DNA of 64,000 nucleotides, taken from assembly GCA_963930655.1 (NCBI GenBank), contig OZ005599.1, positions 19,483,224-19,547,223 of the forward strand, given 5' to 3'. Made by a program: the position numbers and the translations under genes. This DNA comes from Myrica gale. Taxonomy: Eukaryota; Streptophyta; Magnoliopsida; Fagales; Myricaceae. Positions 35,244 through 47,754 of the stretch are shown one piece after another (position 1 is the first letter of the stretch; every line of letters begins with the position of its first letter). The notes below the pieces were generated by a model, which did no database searches, was not told where the DNA came from, and saw nothing but the letters and a program-made list of their open reading frames with translations.

Positions 35244-36345
35244 GGGTTCGGTTATTGTCATGAGCGCTATTGTCATGAGCAGTTATGAGCGACGACCCAG
35301 ATTGAAAGTTGGAGATCCAACGGCCCTTATTTATACACGTCAATTAAAAGTTGAGATCCACACCCGACCCTTTTTTAGCTTTGCCCGACTCGTTTCAACT
35401 TGACCCACCTTTTAGTAGAGCCCGACCCAGCTGAGGAAGGCTGATTCGCGACTTCAACTTGACCCAGCTTTTTGTTGTCGTGTCTTCGTTTGGAGATCTC
35501 AGATCTGAAGCAGCTTCTTCTCCAGGTTTGTCGAAGCTAAATCTTAAGGCGATATATGCGTGCTGCCAGGTCTTCTTTGGCTTCTTCAAGCCTATTTCTT
35601 TGACTGCTTCTAGATGTTTAGAGTCCAAAAAAAATCTAAAACAATGTCTCTCGCCCTCAAATGGCAGATGTTGACACATAAAGAGAAATAAGTAACGAAC
35701 AGATTGCGAGGCCCATCTAATACAAGTTCCAGCTATGAGTACAATAAACACAAACTCATTTTGAGGGCAGTCGAGCTATGAATACAAGAAACACAAACTC
35801 ATTTTTCATGAAATCCAATCATTTTTTCAATTTATGCCATTCGAGAAATTCACGATAAATCAACTGTTTAGAAAACAGATTGTGAGGCCCATCCTAATAC
35901 AAGTTCCACAAGTGTAAAAATCCAAGCTTCCTTCTGTCTCCAGCATATAGTTTAGGTTCAAAGAAAACCTCTGTATGAGTTTTTCCACAAAGTGACAACA
36001 TTGATCATACGCCTAACACAGTGGTCTCCTCACAGGATGCGTGCAGGAGTTTGATATCGAAGAAAGACTTCGAAACAAATCATGCAATACTCTCTGAGAT
36101 CCTGAATTGGGCGGCTGGGCAGCAAGGGGCGAGCTGCTGCGGTAAATCTAAGATGCTTACAAAATGAAGGAAAGGGAGGCTGGGTCAAGTTGAAACGGGT
36201 CGGGCGAAGCTAAAAAAGGGTCGGGTGTGAGTCTCAACTTTTAATTGACGTGTATAAATAAGGGTTGTTGGATCTCCAACTTTCAATTTGGGCCGTCGCT
36301 CATAACTGCTCATGACAATAGCGCTAATGACAGTAACCGAATCCA
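35244..36345. mobile_element. 1.1-kb non-autonomous MULE in exon 4 of NPF copy 2
   Basis: Inverted arms of about 165 bp (left from 35244, GGGTTCGGTTATTGTCAT; right ending near 36344) are flanked by ACAATACC (35236-35243 and 36347-36354). The duplication is 8 of 9 bases. The interior has two diverged direct repeats (AGATTG-GAGGCCCATC near 35698 and 35878; AAACACAAACTCATTTT near 35746 and 35787). No recognisable transposase is present. An open frame at 35395-35751 shows no known domain and could be captured sequence. Confidence 0.85.
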
Positions 36346-38587
36346 TACAATACCAATGCCCATTCTCTGAAGGAGAGTGATACCTCTGTGGTTTTTAGTC
36401 CACCTTGGCGTAATCCTCACGAAAACCCGATCATATAGCACGAGAGTGACAAGCGTGGATAAGGTAACAAATGCACCTAAGCTTGCCGCAGTAATTTCGA
36501 AGCTTCCAATGCTTCTGTCAAGGGTCCTACCCTGCTTGACGAAAACAGTATTGATCTGAGCGGCCATTGTGCTCGGTACAAAGTGGCAACCAAGATTGGG
36601 AGCATTCTTAACATTTGTTTAGTCTCCTCTACTTCTGTAACTGACAGAGTCTCCATGCCACTTTTCACAGACGCTTTGATGAGGAACCTGCAACCTCGCA
36701 ACGTTAGACTGATCAATTTCCACCCTGATCCCCAGCGGGCGAAGCTCTAACTATGGAAGTTTTCATAGGTGGCTTGAAAAATTCTTCAAGAGCAATGTCT
36801 CGACGCTCTACGGTCTTCAAAACAAAATTTTTGGCCCCAACTAGAAGATTTCAAGTTTTGTCGCTGGATACGAGTAGATATTCAACTAATAGAAGCACAT
36901 ACCTCAAGGACGGCGTGGAATCAATTCTGACCTTCCCTTTCTTTGCATACTCTTCCAAGTCAAGCTCGTAGAGTTCTTTAGGATCATTAGGAAGAGGCAC
37001 CTTCAATTTCCTTATAGCAGCCACTATGACCCTGACCATTCTTGTGAAAGGACTCCCTGCGGGCACCTTGTGTCTGTATTATAAGGGTGTGCCAGCCAAG
37101 AAGATCATTATAGATACTGCAAGCCCAAGAGTCGGGAGCCCATTTCCTAAGGACCATCCAACATTATCTTGTATGTACACCAGAACTGTACTGGCATAGA
37201 GTATCCCGGTGAGGATGCTGAACATCCACCAATTGAAGATACACAACTTATGGGCCTTCTCCTTGGGGTCGAACTCATCAAATTGGTCTGCACCGATTGT
37301 CGAGATGTTGGGCTTGGTTCCGCCTGTTCCCACGGCAAAGGTATACAGGGCACCATAAAACACTGCAAGCTGTAATGTGGAGGCCTTGCAATTTTCCACA
37401 TTGGGTTCTAAGCAGCGAGGCGGCTTTAGGCTCGCAAGTGAAGCTGCCAATGTCAGGAGTGACATTCCCTGCCGAGGTGGTCCAACATTCCAATTTAGCC
37501 GCAAATAAGGATGGCGTCTGTTTGTTACTTAATTATTTTTTAATATGTTTTTGAAATATGAAATTAAAATCCTTTTCTAATTTGAACAAAATTCCAAAGC
37601 TTATAACAGTGCATCTTTTGTACCTTCTTGTAAGCACTTTTATACAGAACATAAAAGCTTCGTTAATAATACTCCCATTAAATTAGGTTGTGTAATTAAA
37701 CACATTAAATATTAGAAATAATAAACCTAGATTTTTGAAGGAAAGTTGGATGTAATGATGCATAGTGCTTATGACATACCGACATATAAATGGCGGATGC
37801 AACGATGAAGGTCCAGTACCGACCGAGATGAGCATCGGCGACATAAGCACCCAATATTGGAGTCATCCATATAGTTCCAACCCAATTGGTGACGTTGTTG
37901 GCAGAAGTGACCGTGCCTTTGTGAAGCTTCTTTGTTAAATACACGATAAGATTGGTGGATATTCCGAAATAGGCCATGCGTTCAAAAACCTCGTAGACTG
38001 CATGCATAAAAGCCAATGCAAATGTCGTTGGGCTTGGATTTATTACGTAATCAAAATGCAAAATGATAGAAGAGAGGGCAAAAGGGCGTGAAAAGGAAAA
38101 GTAAAAGGTTTTATCAATTTTCTAGCCTACCTCTTACGCTGTAAATTTCTTCCCCCTCAATAAAACAGAGGAAGAAGAAAGATTAAGAGAGCAGAAAAAT
38201 AAAGAGGACCGACATAGAATAGGTTCAGCTGATAGACCGTTGGAATGATGGGAACACCATTCAAAATTTCAAACCTGTCAGCACCCACCTCATGGCAAAG
38301 ATTCGATTTTAACCGAAAATAGTAAACCAAGCAAAATCCAAGTATTGAATCAATTCAAAAACAATTTTTAACTAGGTTGAAATAGTGAGCTGGGGTGTGC
38401 AGGCCTTTGAGCGACCCAGTGGACTCGCTTGTGTTCTGTGGATCTCAGGTCCACTCAATCTGTCAAGGGCTTCAACCCCATTGTCTAATATCCGGCCCTA
38501 TAGGCCTTCTTTGTATGGTGCCAGCTCTTTTGAACTGTTCCCTACCGTATTAATAAAAAATTTACGTTGCCTAGAGAAAACAAATAA

Positions 38588-38765
38588 CTGCGTTTGTGTC
38601 CTAAAATTTTACACACTCTAAAATTTTAACACAATAAAAAATTACAATATAATATTTCTCTCCCCATCAAATCACTACTATTCACTATAAAAAATATAAA
38701 AAATTATCTCTCTCTTCACTTTTTTCACTAAATCCAATACCTAAAATTTTACAACACAAATTGAA
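38588..38765. mobile_element. Tourist-like MITE in intron 1 of NPF copy 2
   Basis: A 178-bp relative of the 9958 MITE (shared words TCTAAAATTTTAACACAAT and CTCTCTCTTCACTTTTT) flanked by TAA on both sides. Copy 3 lacks it within a roughly 600-bp gap in the corresponding intron, so its relative age is uncertain. Confidence 0.6.
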
Positions 38766-39574
38766 TAAGTGGTGGAATCGAATCAAATAAGATCCAGGTC
38801 ATGGACCGGGAAAAGGAAAATGGACCAACAAAAACAAGACTTGCGGTCACAAGTATAAGAAATGGGTTGAATTGGTCTTAAAAAAACGAGAGAGAAAAAA
38901 AAGAAATGCTTCAGGAATAAAAAAAAGACTGTTGAAATGGGGATAAGTTGAATGGTCAATAATAGTGAGAAGAAAAAAAAAAAAGAAGTATCTTGCATCC
39001 TTACGCGGACTGCTACTTGTACAGAATGAGTTCGCTGAATCAGAGGGAATATTTAGAAGAAAGTTAATGTTTGTTTTCTCAATATTTTGGGACATAAAAA
39101 TTTTCAGTAAAATAGACACATTCTAACATTTTTAACTTTTACACATATATATTTTACTTTTCACAAACCCCAATAAATTTTAATAAAGTAAAAATTTCCA
39201 AAATTTCGATTTTTTTTTTTAAATTTGGCAAACAAACATACCCTTGATAGCTTAAGATACCGTAGTAATAAATTTTACAATGCATGCATGCCCTCTTAAT
39301 TACAACAATCAAAGAGTCTCCCAAGCAGGGATCGCTGAAGGGAAAAAAAAAAGAGGCATTCCATTTCCTAAGAACCATTGCAGAGACAAACTGTGGCAAA
39401 CGGTTGGCTTCCAAGTTCAGGGACCTTATCGATTGGCTTCCAAGTTTGAAAGACCCAAAAACACAAGGTTGAGAGACACAGAGGGGTTACCAACTTACCA
39501 ACAATAAACTAGCAAGCTTTCCATCCACCTCTCTTGGATCTTAGGACCGGGTTCCCTTTCGCATCCAAGCTTAC

Positions 39575-40029
39575 GGTCTGGATTGAATCCAAACGAAATA
39601 GACGACAAATAGGTCTCCACGTTGTTTAATGAGGCATCTCTGTCGTTGGCTCGGTTTGGCTCCAGTCAGACGCACGTTTTTTGTATACTGGTCGGACACC
39701 ACTATAATTTAAGTGCGACCACACCTTCGACCACAAATGGCAGGAATAAGCGTTTTTCAGCCATTTTTCACGACGAGCCGGTTGACCTCTTCACCCGACG
39801 GTTAACTGCTTCATGTAGCGTTTGTCTGGCTCTTCGTGAAAAATTGGCTGAAAACGCTTGTTCCTGCCATCGTGGTCGAAGGTATGATCGCACTTAAATT
39901 ATAGTGGTCCGACCGGTATACAAAAAACGTCCGCCTGACTGGAGCCAAGTCGAGCCGACGACAAAGAGACCTCATTAAATGATGTGTCGGCCTCTCTATC
40001 GTCTATTTCGTTTGGATTCAATCCAGACC
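39575..40029. mobile_element. Foldback element in exon 1 of NPF copy 2
   Basis: The left arm from 39575 (GGTCTGGATTGAATCCAAAC) and the right arm ending at 40029 are inverted copies for over 180 bp each, with an unpaired centre of roughly 80 bp near 39800. A further direct copy of the end (TCTGGACTGAATCCAAAC) follows at 40044. Against copy 3, NPF exon homology stops near 39567 and resumes at 40064, with about 20 bp of exon lost. No clean target duplication remains. Confidence 0.75.
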
Positions 40030-40134
40030 ATGAGTCTGAATGCGTCTGGACTGAATCCAAACCCATCGAGCGCTGTTATTAGTTTTGTAACTTTTCTACT
40101 TCTAATTGAGTAATTGGTGTTCAACTCGAGCGTT

Positions 40135-40141
40135 TTTTATA
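40135..40141 (-). promoter_or_regulatory. TATA box of NPF copy 2
   Basis: TATAAAA on the minus strand within a block (TATAAACCTCCAATTATTTTCC on plus) shared with the upstream region of copy 3. Confidence 0.5.
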
Positions 40142-41831
40142 AACCTCCAATTATTTTCCTTTGGGTGTCGTGTAGTATAGGGACCTCATATTGCTGTCAT
40201 CATTATTCATTGGCATGTGCTTTGACTTGCAACCGTGAGTATTGTGGTAGACTGGCATTTAATCTGCTGAATGACGGATATGTCACAAATTTCTTACAAT
40301 TTTTGCTTTCATTTCCAGGTATATTGTTAGAGACTTGGAGATACGATGTAGGGCTGAACAAGACCGGACCGCCGACAGGACCGGACCGGAAAACTGGACT
40401 GCAAATACGGTCCGATCCGGTTTTATTTTTAAAAATCCGGTCCGGACCGGATTTATGCGGTCCGGTCCGGTTTATAGATTTTTGAAATGCGGTCCGGACC
40501 GGACCGGACCGCATTTCATTTTTTTTCCAAGGCCTTTAAGCCTTAAGTCGGTAAGCCCTGCGCCTGCGGCCTGCTCCAGTGGCCCAGTGCGCCCTGCCTT
40601 TCGGGCCTTCGGCCCTTTCCTTTCAGCCTTCAGGCCCTTCACGCCTCACGGGCCATGGCTTCCACGCCTTCACCTTCACGTTGAACACGTTCGAGTCTTT
40701 GACTTCGCGACTTCACGAAGTTCACGTGAGTACGTGACTCATTTTAGGCTTCAGTTCTTCAGTTCTTCTTCAACCTTCAGTCTTCAGTCTTCACACTTCA
40801 CAGTTCACTTCACGTCGTTCCCAAGCTTCCAACTTTCCGTCCCCCCGGCCCCCACTCACTCACAGAAAAACCGCCGGCCACCACTGCCCAGCGCAGAACC
40901 CACCAGCCCAGCAGCCCAACACAGGCCAGCAGCCCACCGCAGCCCACCACTCCACCACTGCCCAGCACCGCAGCCCACCACTGCCCAGCTCTTCCCCGAC
41001 CCCCACCGGCCACCAGAAGGAACCCCACTGACGCAGCAGTCAGCACAGATCTGATCATCAGATCTCATCTCCAGTCTCCTCTCCGGTGCATATAGGTAAT
41101 AGCTTTACTCCTCTATCGATTATCATATTAATCTGAACGTTTTTTCTTTTGAGGTTTTTCTAAGAGCATTTGGATCCAGATCTGGATTTGCTTCTTTATG
41201 GAACTTGAGGTGTCCTCAATCTTTGTTGTATCTTTGTTGTTTGAGAGTCAAGTGGTTGTGTCACTTGTGTGAGTAACTGAACGTCCTTCTATGCTTGCTT
41301 GCATTGTTATTGCGACTATAACGGAATATTTGAGCGTCCTTTTAACGTCCTTCGTTAAAATTTTAGGAATATTTGAGATGGGGCTATTATCCATAACACA
41401 ACACATTTATAGGGGCTAGTATACCAGAGTATGTGTAATCCATAGGAGTTGCTAACTTGGAACCAGATTATGAAGGCTTAATCAAAACAAGTAAGATTTA
41501 TTTAACATACATTTTTTAACAAATAATATCTTTAATACCAGGGACAACTAGATTCAAAACTGAATTGAGAAATCTCACACCACGGAATACGGATTACTTG
41601 CCACACTAGCAGACAACGAAGTTCAATGATTTATTCCTTTATATCTTCAAACGGAACTCCCAAAGTAAGACAGGGTCTAAGAAGTTCATCCAACCACCGA
41701 TATACGGAGAGAGGCAGAGAGAAACTTCTCAATTCCTCAATGATCTGTAATTGGAGAACAATGCCTAAATTTTTTCCCTGCACCTATCCTCTAGGTAGAT
41801 GAAGAGGACAAAAGGGAGAAGATTGACAAAC

Positions 41832-41960
41832 CTTTGGCCATTCGTTGTTGAGACTTTGCAGAACCATTTTTGCAGCTTTCTTTCCAAATATCACATGGCG
41901 GGCACCATTTAATAAGCCGCACGTGTAATCTATTGGAAATCTCATAAAGTATCGCACTGC
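41832..41960 (-). pseudogene. Possible captured host exon inside the hAT leader intron
   Basis: Read on the minus strand, a 129-bp segment is bounded by a good acceptor (GGTCTCAG|GCAG) and donor (CCAAAG|GTTTGT). It encodes exactly 43 open codons in phase 0 (AVRYFMRFPIDYTCGL, NGARHVIFGKKAAKMVLQ, LNNEWPK). The peptide looks like conserved globular coding sequence, unlike the surrounding DNA, but I cannot name the family. It runs opposite to the transposase. Confidence 0.45.
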
Positions 41961-42577
41961 CTGAGACCAATGTCAAGAAGATTGTCATCAGGTTCTAAAT
42001 GTTCATTATTTCTGCCCACCAGTATAGGTGGCTTTTCTAGGCCCATCTAGTTGTTTTTTTCGTCTTCTGTCATTATATTTTTCTATTCTCCCTCTTCAAG
42101 AGATCTCTTCCCCAACTTCTACATCTCTTTTCTTTGTATTTAGATAATATATGAAAGCTCAAAGAATCTAAACTAACATGCATCTAGATTCCTAAGGAAT
42201 AAATAGATTGCAACAGCTCTATGACTATGGGTTCTGTTTGAATTGCATGAATACCATTTGATCCTCTTATATTTTGGTTTTGTTCTTGTAGTCCTATTGT
42301 CCAAATGACTAAGCCTCTCGGTTAATTAGATGTTTGGAGCATACTGTTGATATCACAAATGGAAAAAAAATAATCAACAATTCTTTGAATGCTGAGATTT
42401 ATGTATCCTTGTAGGTTTGTAGACACTATGTCTTCTTCTCGTAATCGTTTGGAGCATACTGTTGATGCTAGGAGTTTGAGCTTAGAGGATGTAGATATGA
42501 TGGTTGAGGAGGAAGAAGTTTCATAAATTCCCCAACTAAGTAGTGAACCACCTAAACCCAAAAGAAAGAATCAATCT

Positions 42578-44811
42578 ATGGTTTGGTCTTTCTTTACAAA
42601 GAAGCATGTTGGTGACCCACCACGCGTCAGAGCATTTTGTAATTATTGTGATTCTGATTATGCTGCAGATGGAAATAAGAATGGGACAAAAAATTTGTTG
42701 GATCATCTTACTAAATGTAAGAAAAATCCCAATAAGCCAACCCCAAAACAAGATAAGAGACAAAAAACTTTAGTATATGAGAAGGGAGTTGAGGGTGATG
42801 AGAACCCTAGTAATTTGGTGTTGGCCAAAAAATTTGATCATAATCATGTTATGGCTCTTCGTCAAGCTTTGGCGGAGTTTCTTATTGTTGATGAGCTCCC
42901 TTTCAGGATTGTGGATTCTCCCCAATTTAGAAAGTTTATACGGATGCTAGAGCCTAGATTTCAAGTCTCATCTCGTGTGACCATTGCTAGGACTTGTATT
43001 GCCATTTTCAAGGATCAAAAAACATGGTTGAAGTGTATGATTAGGGCTTGTGATAGTAGAGTTTGTCTCACCACTGATGCTTGGACTTCGATTCAAAATT
43101 TGAGCTATATGGTTGTCACTGCCCATTGGATTGACAAGGAGTGGAAATTGCATAAAAGGGTGATAAGCTTCCGTTTGATTGATAATCACAAAGGAGACAC
43201 AATTGGGGCGCAAGTGGAGGAGTGTCTACACGATTGGGGAATTGACAAGATTATGACCGTCACAGTTGATAACGCTTCTTCAAATGATACAGCTATTAGT
43301 TATTTGAAGAGACATATACGAAGTAATGTGCAAAATGGTCTTTACGTTCACATGAGATGTGCGGCGCATATTATGAATCTTGTGGTTGGTGATGGATTGA
43401 AGATAAATGATGATGCAATTACAAGGGTTCGTGATGCAATTAGGTATGCATGTAATTTTTTTTCATTTCTTAGTACTATGCATTATTTGTTTATTCAAAA
43501 TTCGTTATTTCTTACAGTTATTTTTTGTGAGATGCAATTAGGTATGTGCGGTCTTCTCCTGCAAGGCTTATCAAATTCAATCAATGTGTTGATAAAGAGA
43601 GGATCGAATGTTCCAAGAGATTGTGCCTTGATGTCTCGACCCGTTGGAACTCTACTTATTTGATGCTGGATGTTGCTGAGAAGTATGAGTTTGCTTTTGA
43701 CAGAATGGAGAGTGATGATGTTGATTATCTTCCTCATTTTACTGAAGGTGAATGTAGGAAGAGGAACTTGGGACCTCCAACAAGAGAGGACTGGGAAAAA
43801 ATAAGGGTATTTTGCAAGTTTCTTGAACTCTTCTATGATGCTACGATTCAATTTTCTGGTTCTTTGTATGTTACTTCGAATTCATACTTTCATGGACTCT
43901 ATGGGGTGCATTCTCATTTGTGTCGTTACTCACAAAGTACGGACCAAAGATTGAAAGACATGGCTGATATTATGATGGTGAAGTACCAAAAATATTGGGG
44001 AAGGAATGATAGATTAAATTTGTTGATATTTATTGCAAATGTGATTGATCCACGGTCTAAGTTACAAGTAATGAGACACATTGTGAGGTTGATGTATGGT
44101 GGAATAGAGGGAGAGAAGTTAGTGGTCAGTATAAGTGATTTGTTTCGTGCATTTTTTGATGAATATGCATTGGGATTACCTCATACTCAAGTACATTCAT
44201 CTACTAGCAGTGTGTCTCCTCTTCCAATGGTTGCTCCTTCTGGCAGCAAATTGACTTTATTTGATGATTATTGGAGCACTGCTGTGTCATTTGGAACATA
44301 TTCTTCAACTCCCATTGCAAGCTTAGAAATTGATCGGTATTTGGCGGATCCACTTGTTGCTCCAAATAATAATTTTGATGTATTGAAATTGTGGAAGGGT
44401 AATGATTTACGGTATCCTGTTATTGCTATGATTGCACGGGATGTATTGGCTATCCCCATCTCCACTGTGTCTTCAGAGTCCGCTTTTAGTACGGGAGGAC
44501 GTGTACTTGATCCATTTCGGAGTTCATTAGCTCCAACGACCGTGGAGGCTCTCGTTTGCACCCATGATTGGTTGCGACGTACGGATAAAAAGGATCCAAT
44601 TAACATCAAAGAGACTTTGGATTGCATCGATAATTTTGACATGGATTCCGGTAAATAAAATGAGTTTGTAATTTTAATTTTCTTTTTTATTTTTTTCTAT
44701 GTTTTACTTATATTTATTTGTTTTTAACATTTATTCACATTTAAATTTGCAGAAGTGACAAGCAATAACACAACAGTAGGCGATCTTGGGACATCAACCA
44801 CTAGCAAGTGA
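42578..44811 (+). CDS. hAT transposase (BED finger, RNase H-like core, hAT dimerisation domain)
   Basis: Exons are 42578-43443, 43542-44650 and 44753-44811, with GT-AG introns of 98 and 102 bp, giving 677 codons. The BED-type finger is CNYC...HLTKC (about residues 20-45). The core includes LTTDAWTS, TVDNASSND and MRCAAHIMNLVV. The C-terminal hAT dimerisation region (WPVIA-type: LRYPVIAMIARDVLAIP, then SSESAFSTGGRVLD) is intact. A longer in-frame start exists at 42428 but is cut by a TAA at 42524, so the protein must begin at Met 42578, just ahead of the BED finger. It is similar to plant RICESLEEPER/DAYSLEEPER-type transposases. It may be active or just dead, since the only visible lesion is the N-terminal stop. 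Confidence 0.85.
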
Positions 44812-45299
44812 ATTTAGTTTCTTAATGTATTTGTTTGTGCGTATTCGAGACATTTGTATTTTAACTTAGTATGTTTAATTTTGTACTATTTTAAACCGCC
44901 TTGAGGCGGTGGTTGCTTTTAATGAAGGTAGTTCGTTTAGAAAAAAAAATGGCAGAATCCAGTACTATACAGGCGTGGTAAGAATGAAGTTTGGAGCATT
45001 GAAATATATGGAATATGCAATAGAGTATGTTCCCTTGGGCTACAAAACATCACTGTAAAATACTCGAATTCGGAAGAAGCAATCTCCTAAAGAAGTGACT
45101 TCAGGATTGAATGACTTTCTGCCTTGCTTATATAGATTTCTTTCTCTCAAAGAAAGCAAACATTTTATGACTCCATATATTAGTATTAAGAAAATCCAAA
45201 AAGAACTAAAATACAATTTAACTACAGGTTATTCCTCCTGCCTCCTGGAATGGATTTCAGCAATGTTGTGGTTAATGAAGATGATGTTGAACATGAAGT

Positions 45300-46120
45300 T
45301 GTTAAATGAAATTAATGAATTCACATCTTTAAGTTTTAAAATAAATTCACATCTTTAAGTTTTAAAATAAATTTACATCTTTGAGTTTTAATATGAATTC
45401 ACATCTTTAAATTAATGAGCAAACTATGGTATATGACTATATGTTAAATGAAATTAATGAATTCACATCTTTAAGTTTTAAAATAAATTTACATCTTTAA
45501 GTTTTAAAATGAATTCACATCTTTAAATTAATGAGAAAACTATGGTATATGACTATATGTTAAATGAAATTAATGAATTCACATCTTTAAGTTTTAAAAT
45601 AAATTTACATCTTTGAGTTTTAATATGAATTCACATCTTTAAATTAATGAGCAAACTATGGTATATGACTATATGTTAAATGAAATTAATGAATTCACAT
45701 CTTTAAGTTTTAAAATAAATTTACATCTTTAAGTTTTAAAATGAATTCACATCTTTAAATTAATGAGAAAACTATGGTATATGACTATATGTTAAATGAA
45801 ATTAATGAATTCACATCTTTAAGTTTTAAAATAAATTTACATCTTTAAGTTTTAAAATTAATTCACATCTTTAAATTAATGAGCAAACTATGCTATATGA
45901 CTATATGTTAAATTAAATTAATGAATTCACATCTTTAAGTTTTAAAATAAATTTACATCTTTAAGTTTTAAAATGAATTCACATCTTTAAATTAATGAGA
46001 AAACTATGGTATATGACTATATGTTAAATGAAATTAATGAATTCACATCTTTAAGTTTTAAAATGAATTCACATCTTTAAATTAATGAGCAAACTATGAG
46101 ATTGGTAGGTGTTAAATTAA
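45300..46120 (+). repeat. 116-bp tandem array, about seven units, inside the hAT
   Basis: The word GTTAAAT recurs at 45443, 45559, 45675, 45791, 45907 and 46023, exactly 116 bp apart. Units differ by a few bases. The variant GAGCAAAC/GAGAAAAC alternates between successive units, so the higher-order period is 232 bp. Each unit itself holds sub-repeats of ATTCACATCTTTAAGTTTTA. More diverged pieces continue to about 46440. Confidence 0.9.
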
Positions 46121-46651
46121 TTCACATTTTTAAGTTTTTAAATAAATTCGCATTTTTAAGTTTTAACATAAATTTACATCTTTAAGTCTTTAAATTAATG
46201 AGCAAACTATAGTAGATGTTAAATGAATTCACATTTTTAAATTAATGAGCAAACTATTGTAAATGTTAAATGAATTCACATTTTTAAATTAATGAGCAAA
46301 CTATGGTAGATGTTAAATGAATTCACATTTTTAAAATTTTAAATAAATTCACATCTTTAAGTTTTTAAATGAATTAATATCTTTAAATTAATGAGAAAAT
46401 TATATTTGCCTAGTAGGTGTTAAAACTTAAATGAATTCATATTTTTTTTTTATCTTTAAAAAAATGTGTGTTGATGAAAATATATAAAAAAAAAAATTGA
46501 AACCGGTCCGGTCCGGACCGGACCTCATTTACTACAACCGGACCGGACCGGACCATTTATAAGTGGTCCGGTCCGGTCCTATATTTTAATGGGACCGGAA
46601 ATGCGGTCCGAAAACCGGACCGCATTTCCGATTTTCACCCCTAAATTACGA

Positions 46652-47356
46652 CGCATTCTGGGGGATATAGATCAAGACCCGCCACACTTGTTTTCTGCTC
46701 TTTTGTTTTCCTATATATATTTCTTCTTTGTTTAATCCTTACATGATTTTTATATAGCGGCTAACTTGGTTTTCTCTTCTTGGTCTTTTCGTTAAAACAA
46801 ATTGGAAACAATAAAATTGGACGTCACATCCTGAGTTGCCCTACAAATAAGTTCACACGTCTCTCTTGTCATCCTCTCAATCTTGATAAGCCACAGACTA
46901 CAGTGACGTAGTTTTTAGTCTTCCGTTTCTCGCCCTGTATCCCCGTTTCATGGCACCTGTATCCCCGTTGTTAATTATATGTTGCTAATGATCATTTTGT
47001 TAACTACTTTAAGCATCTAATAAAGCAATTAATTAGTGATAAACATACCAAACAAACACATAAATCAAACGCTTAATTATTGTACAAAATCCTTATGATA
47101 TTCGACTTAATTTGTATTATAGTCCTTGCAATAGCAATTTCAATTGGATAGTTCATATCTATGTTTTTGACCCTATTCAATTATCGTTAGACATCTGATA
47201 GAACAGTGCCCGGTGCCTACTTCATTTTTAAACACCAGCTCGGCACCAATAGCCTCTTGGGTCGCGTCATTTAAAAATTGTCAAATGGCACATGTATTAA
47301 TCTTGCAATCAGGACGTAAAAAAAAATCACTTGGCCCCACCCAAAAAAAAAACTTA
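46652..47356. other. Between hAT and NPF copy 3, no gene seen
   Basis: I see no coding potential here. NPF homology of copy 3 starts abruptly near 47357, so the deletion of its downstream exons ends in or beside this segment. Confidence 0.4.
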
Positions 47357-47754
47357 CTTAGGCTCGGAAGTGAAACTGCCAATGTCAGCAGCGACATTCC
47401 CTGCCAAGAGGGTCCAACGTTATAATTTAGCCGCAAATAAGGATCATGCGTCTGTTTGTTACTTAATATGTTTTTGAAATATGACATTAAAATCCTTTTC
47501 TAATTTGAGCAAAATTCCAAAGCTTAAAAGTGCATCTTGTACCTTCTACTATGCACTTTTATACAAAACATAAAAGCTTCGGTAATAATACTCCCATTAA
47601 ATTAGGTTGTGTAATTAAACACATTAAATATTAGAAATAAAGCTAGATTCTTTGAAGGAAAGCTGGAGAGAATGATGCATAATGCTTAATATAAATGGCG
47701 GATGCAACGATGAAAGTCCAGTACCGACCAAGATGAGCATCAAGCACCTAAGAT

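Larger units (their letters stand above)
29775..40075 (-). pseudogene. NPF5.2-like transporter copy 2, broken by three insertions
   Basis: A paralogue of the intact gene at 8209. Pieces are exon 1 (39499-39567 plus a stub near 40064-40075), exon 2 (37780-37997, 218 bp, intact), exon 3 (36903-37468) and exon 4 in three parts (36346-36687, 35006-35243, 29775-30065). Exon 4 is cut by a 4.9-kb MULE (30076) and a 1.1-kb MULE (35244), and exon 1 by a foldback element that removed the start codon. Exon 3 has an in-frame stop (TAA just after GTPL). Exon 4 has frameshifts near 36580 and 35025. The ExxER motif and splice sites survive, so decay is fairly recent. It cannot make a transporter. Confidence 0.93.
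40349..46643 (+). mobile_element. 6.3-kb hAT transposon
   Basis: Starts TAGGGCTGAA and ends TTCACCCCTA (inward TAGGGGTGAA). The flanks ATACGATG and AATTACGACG share only TACGA, so the 8-bp duplication is degraded. Both subterminal regions (40360-40520 and 46500-46625) are dense arrays of GGTCCGGACCGG words, probably transposase-binding sites. Inside, left to right, are a 5' leader exon ending near 41095, a long intron with a foreign-looking exon on the other strand, the transposase and a 116-bp tandem array. Confidence 0.85.

Noticed and set aside
40335..41054. 239-codon Pro/Ser-rich plus-strand frame at the left end of the hAT
   Set aside because: It begins in subterminal GGTCCGGACCGG repeats and runs through a low-complexity leader region; no domain. 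Open only because of base composition.
45300..46440. Regularly spaced repeats resembling a CRISPR array
   Set aside because: Units are contiguous 116-bp tandem copies without unique spacers, in a plant hAT element.
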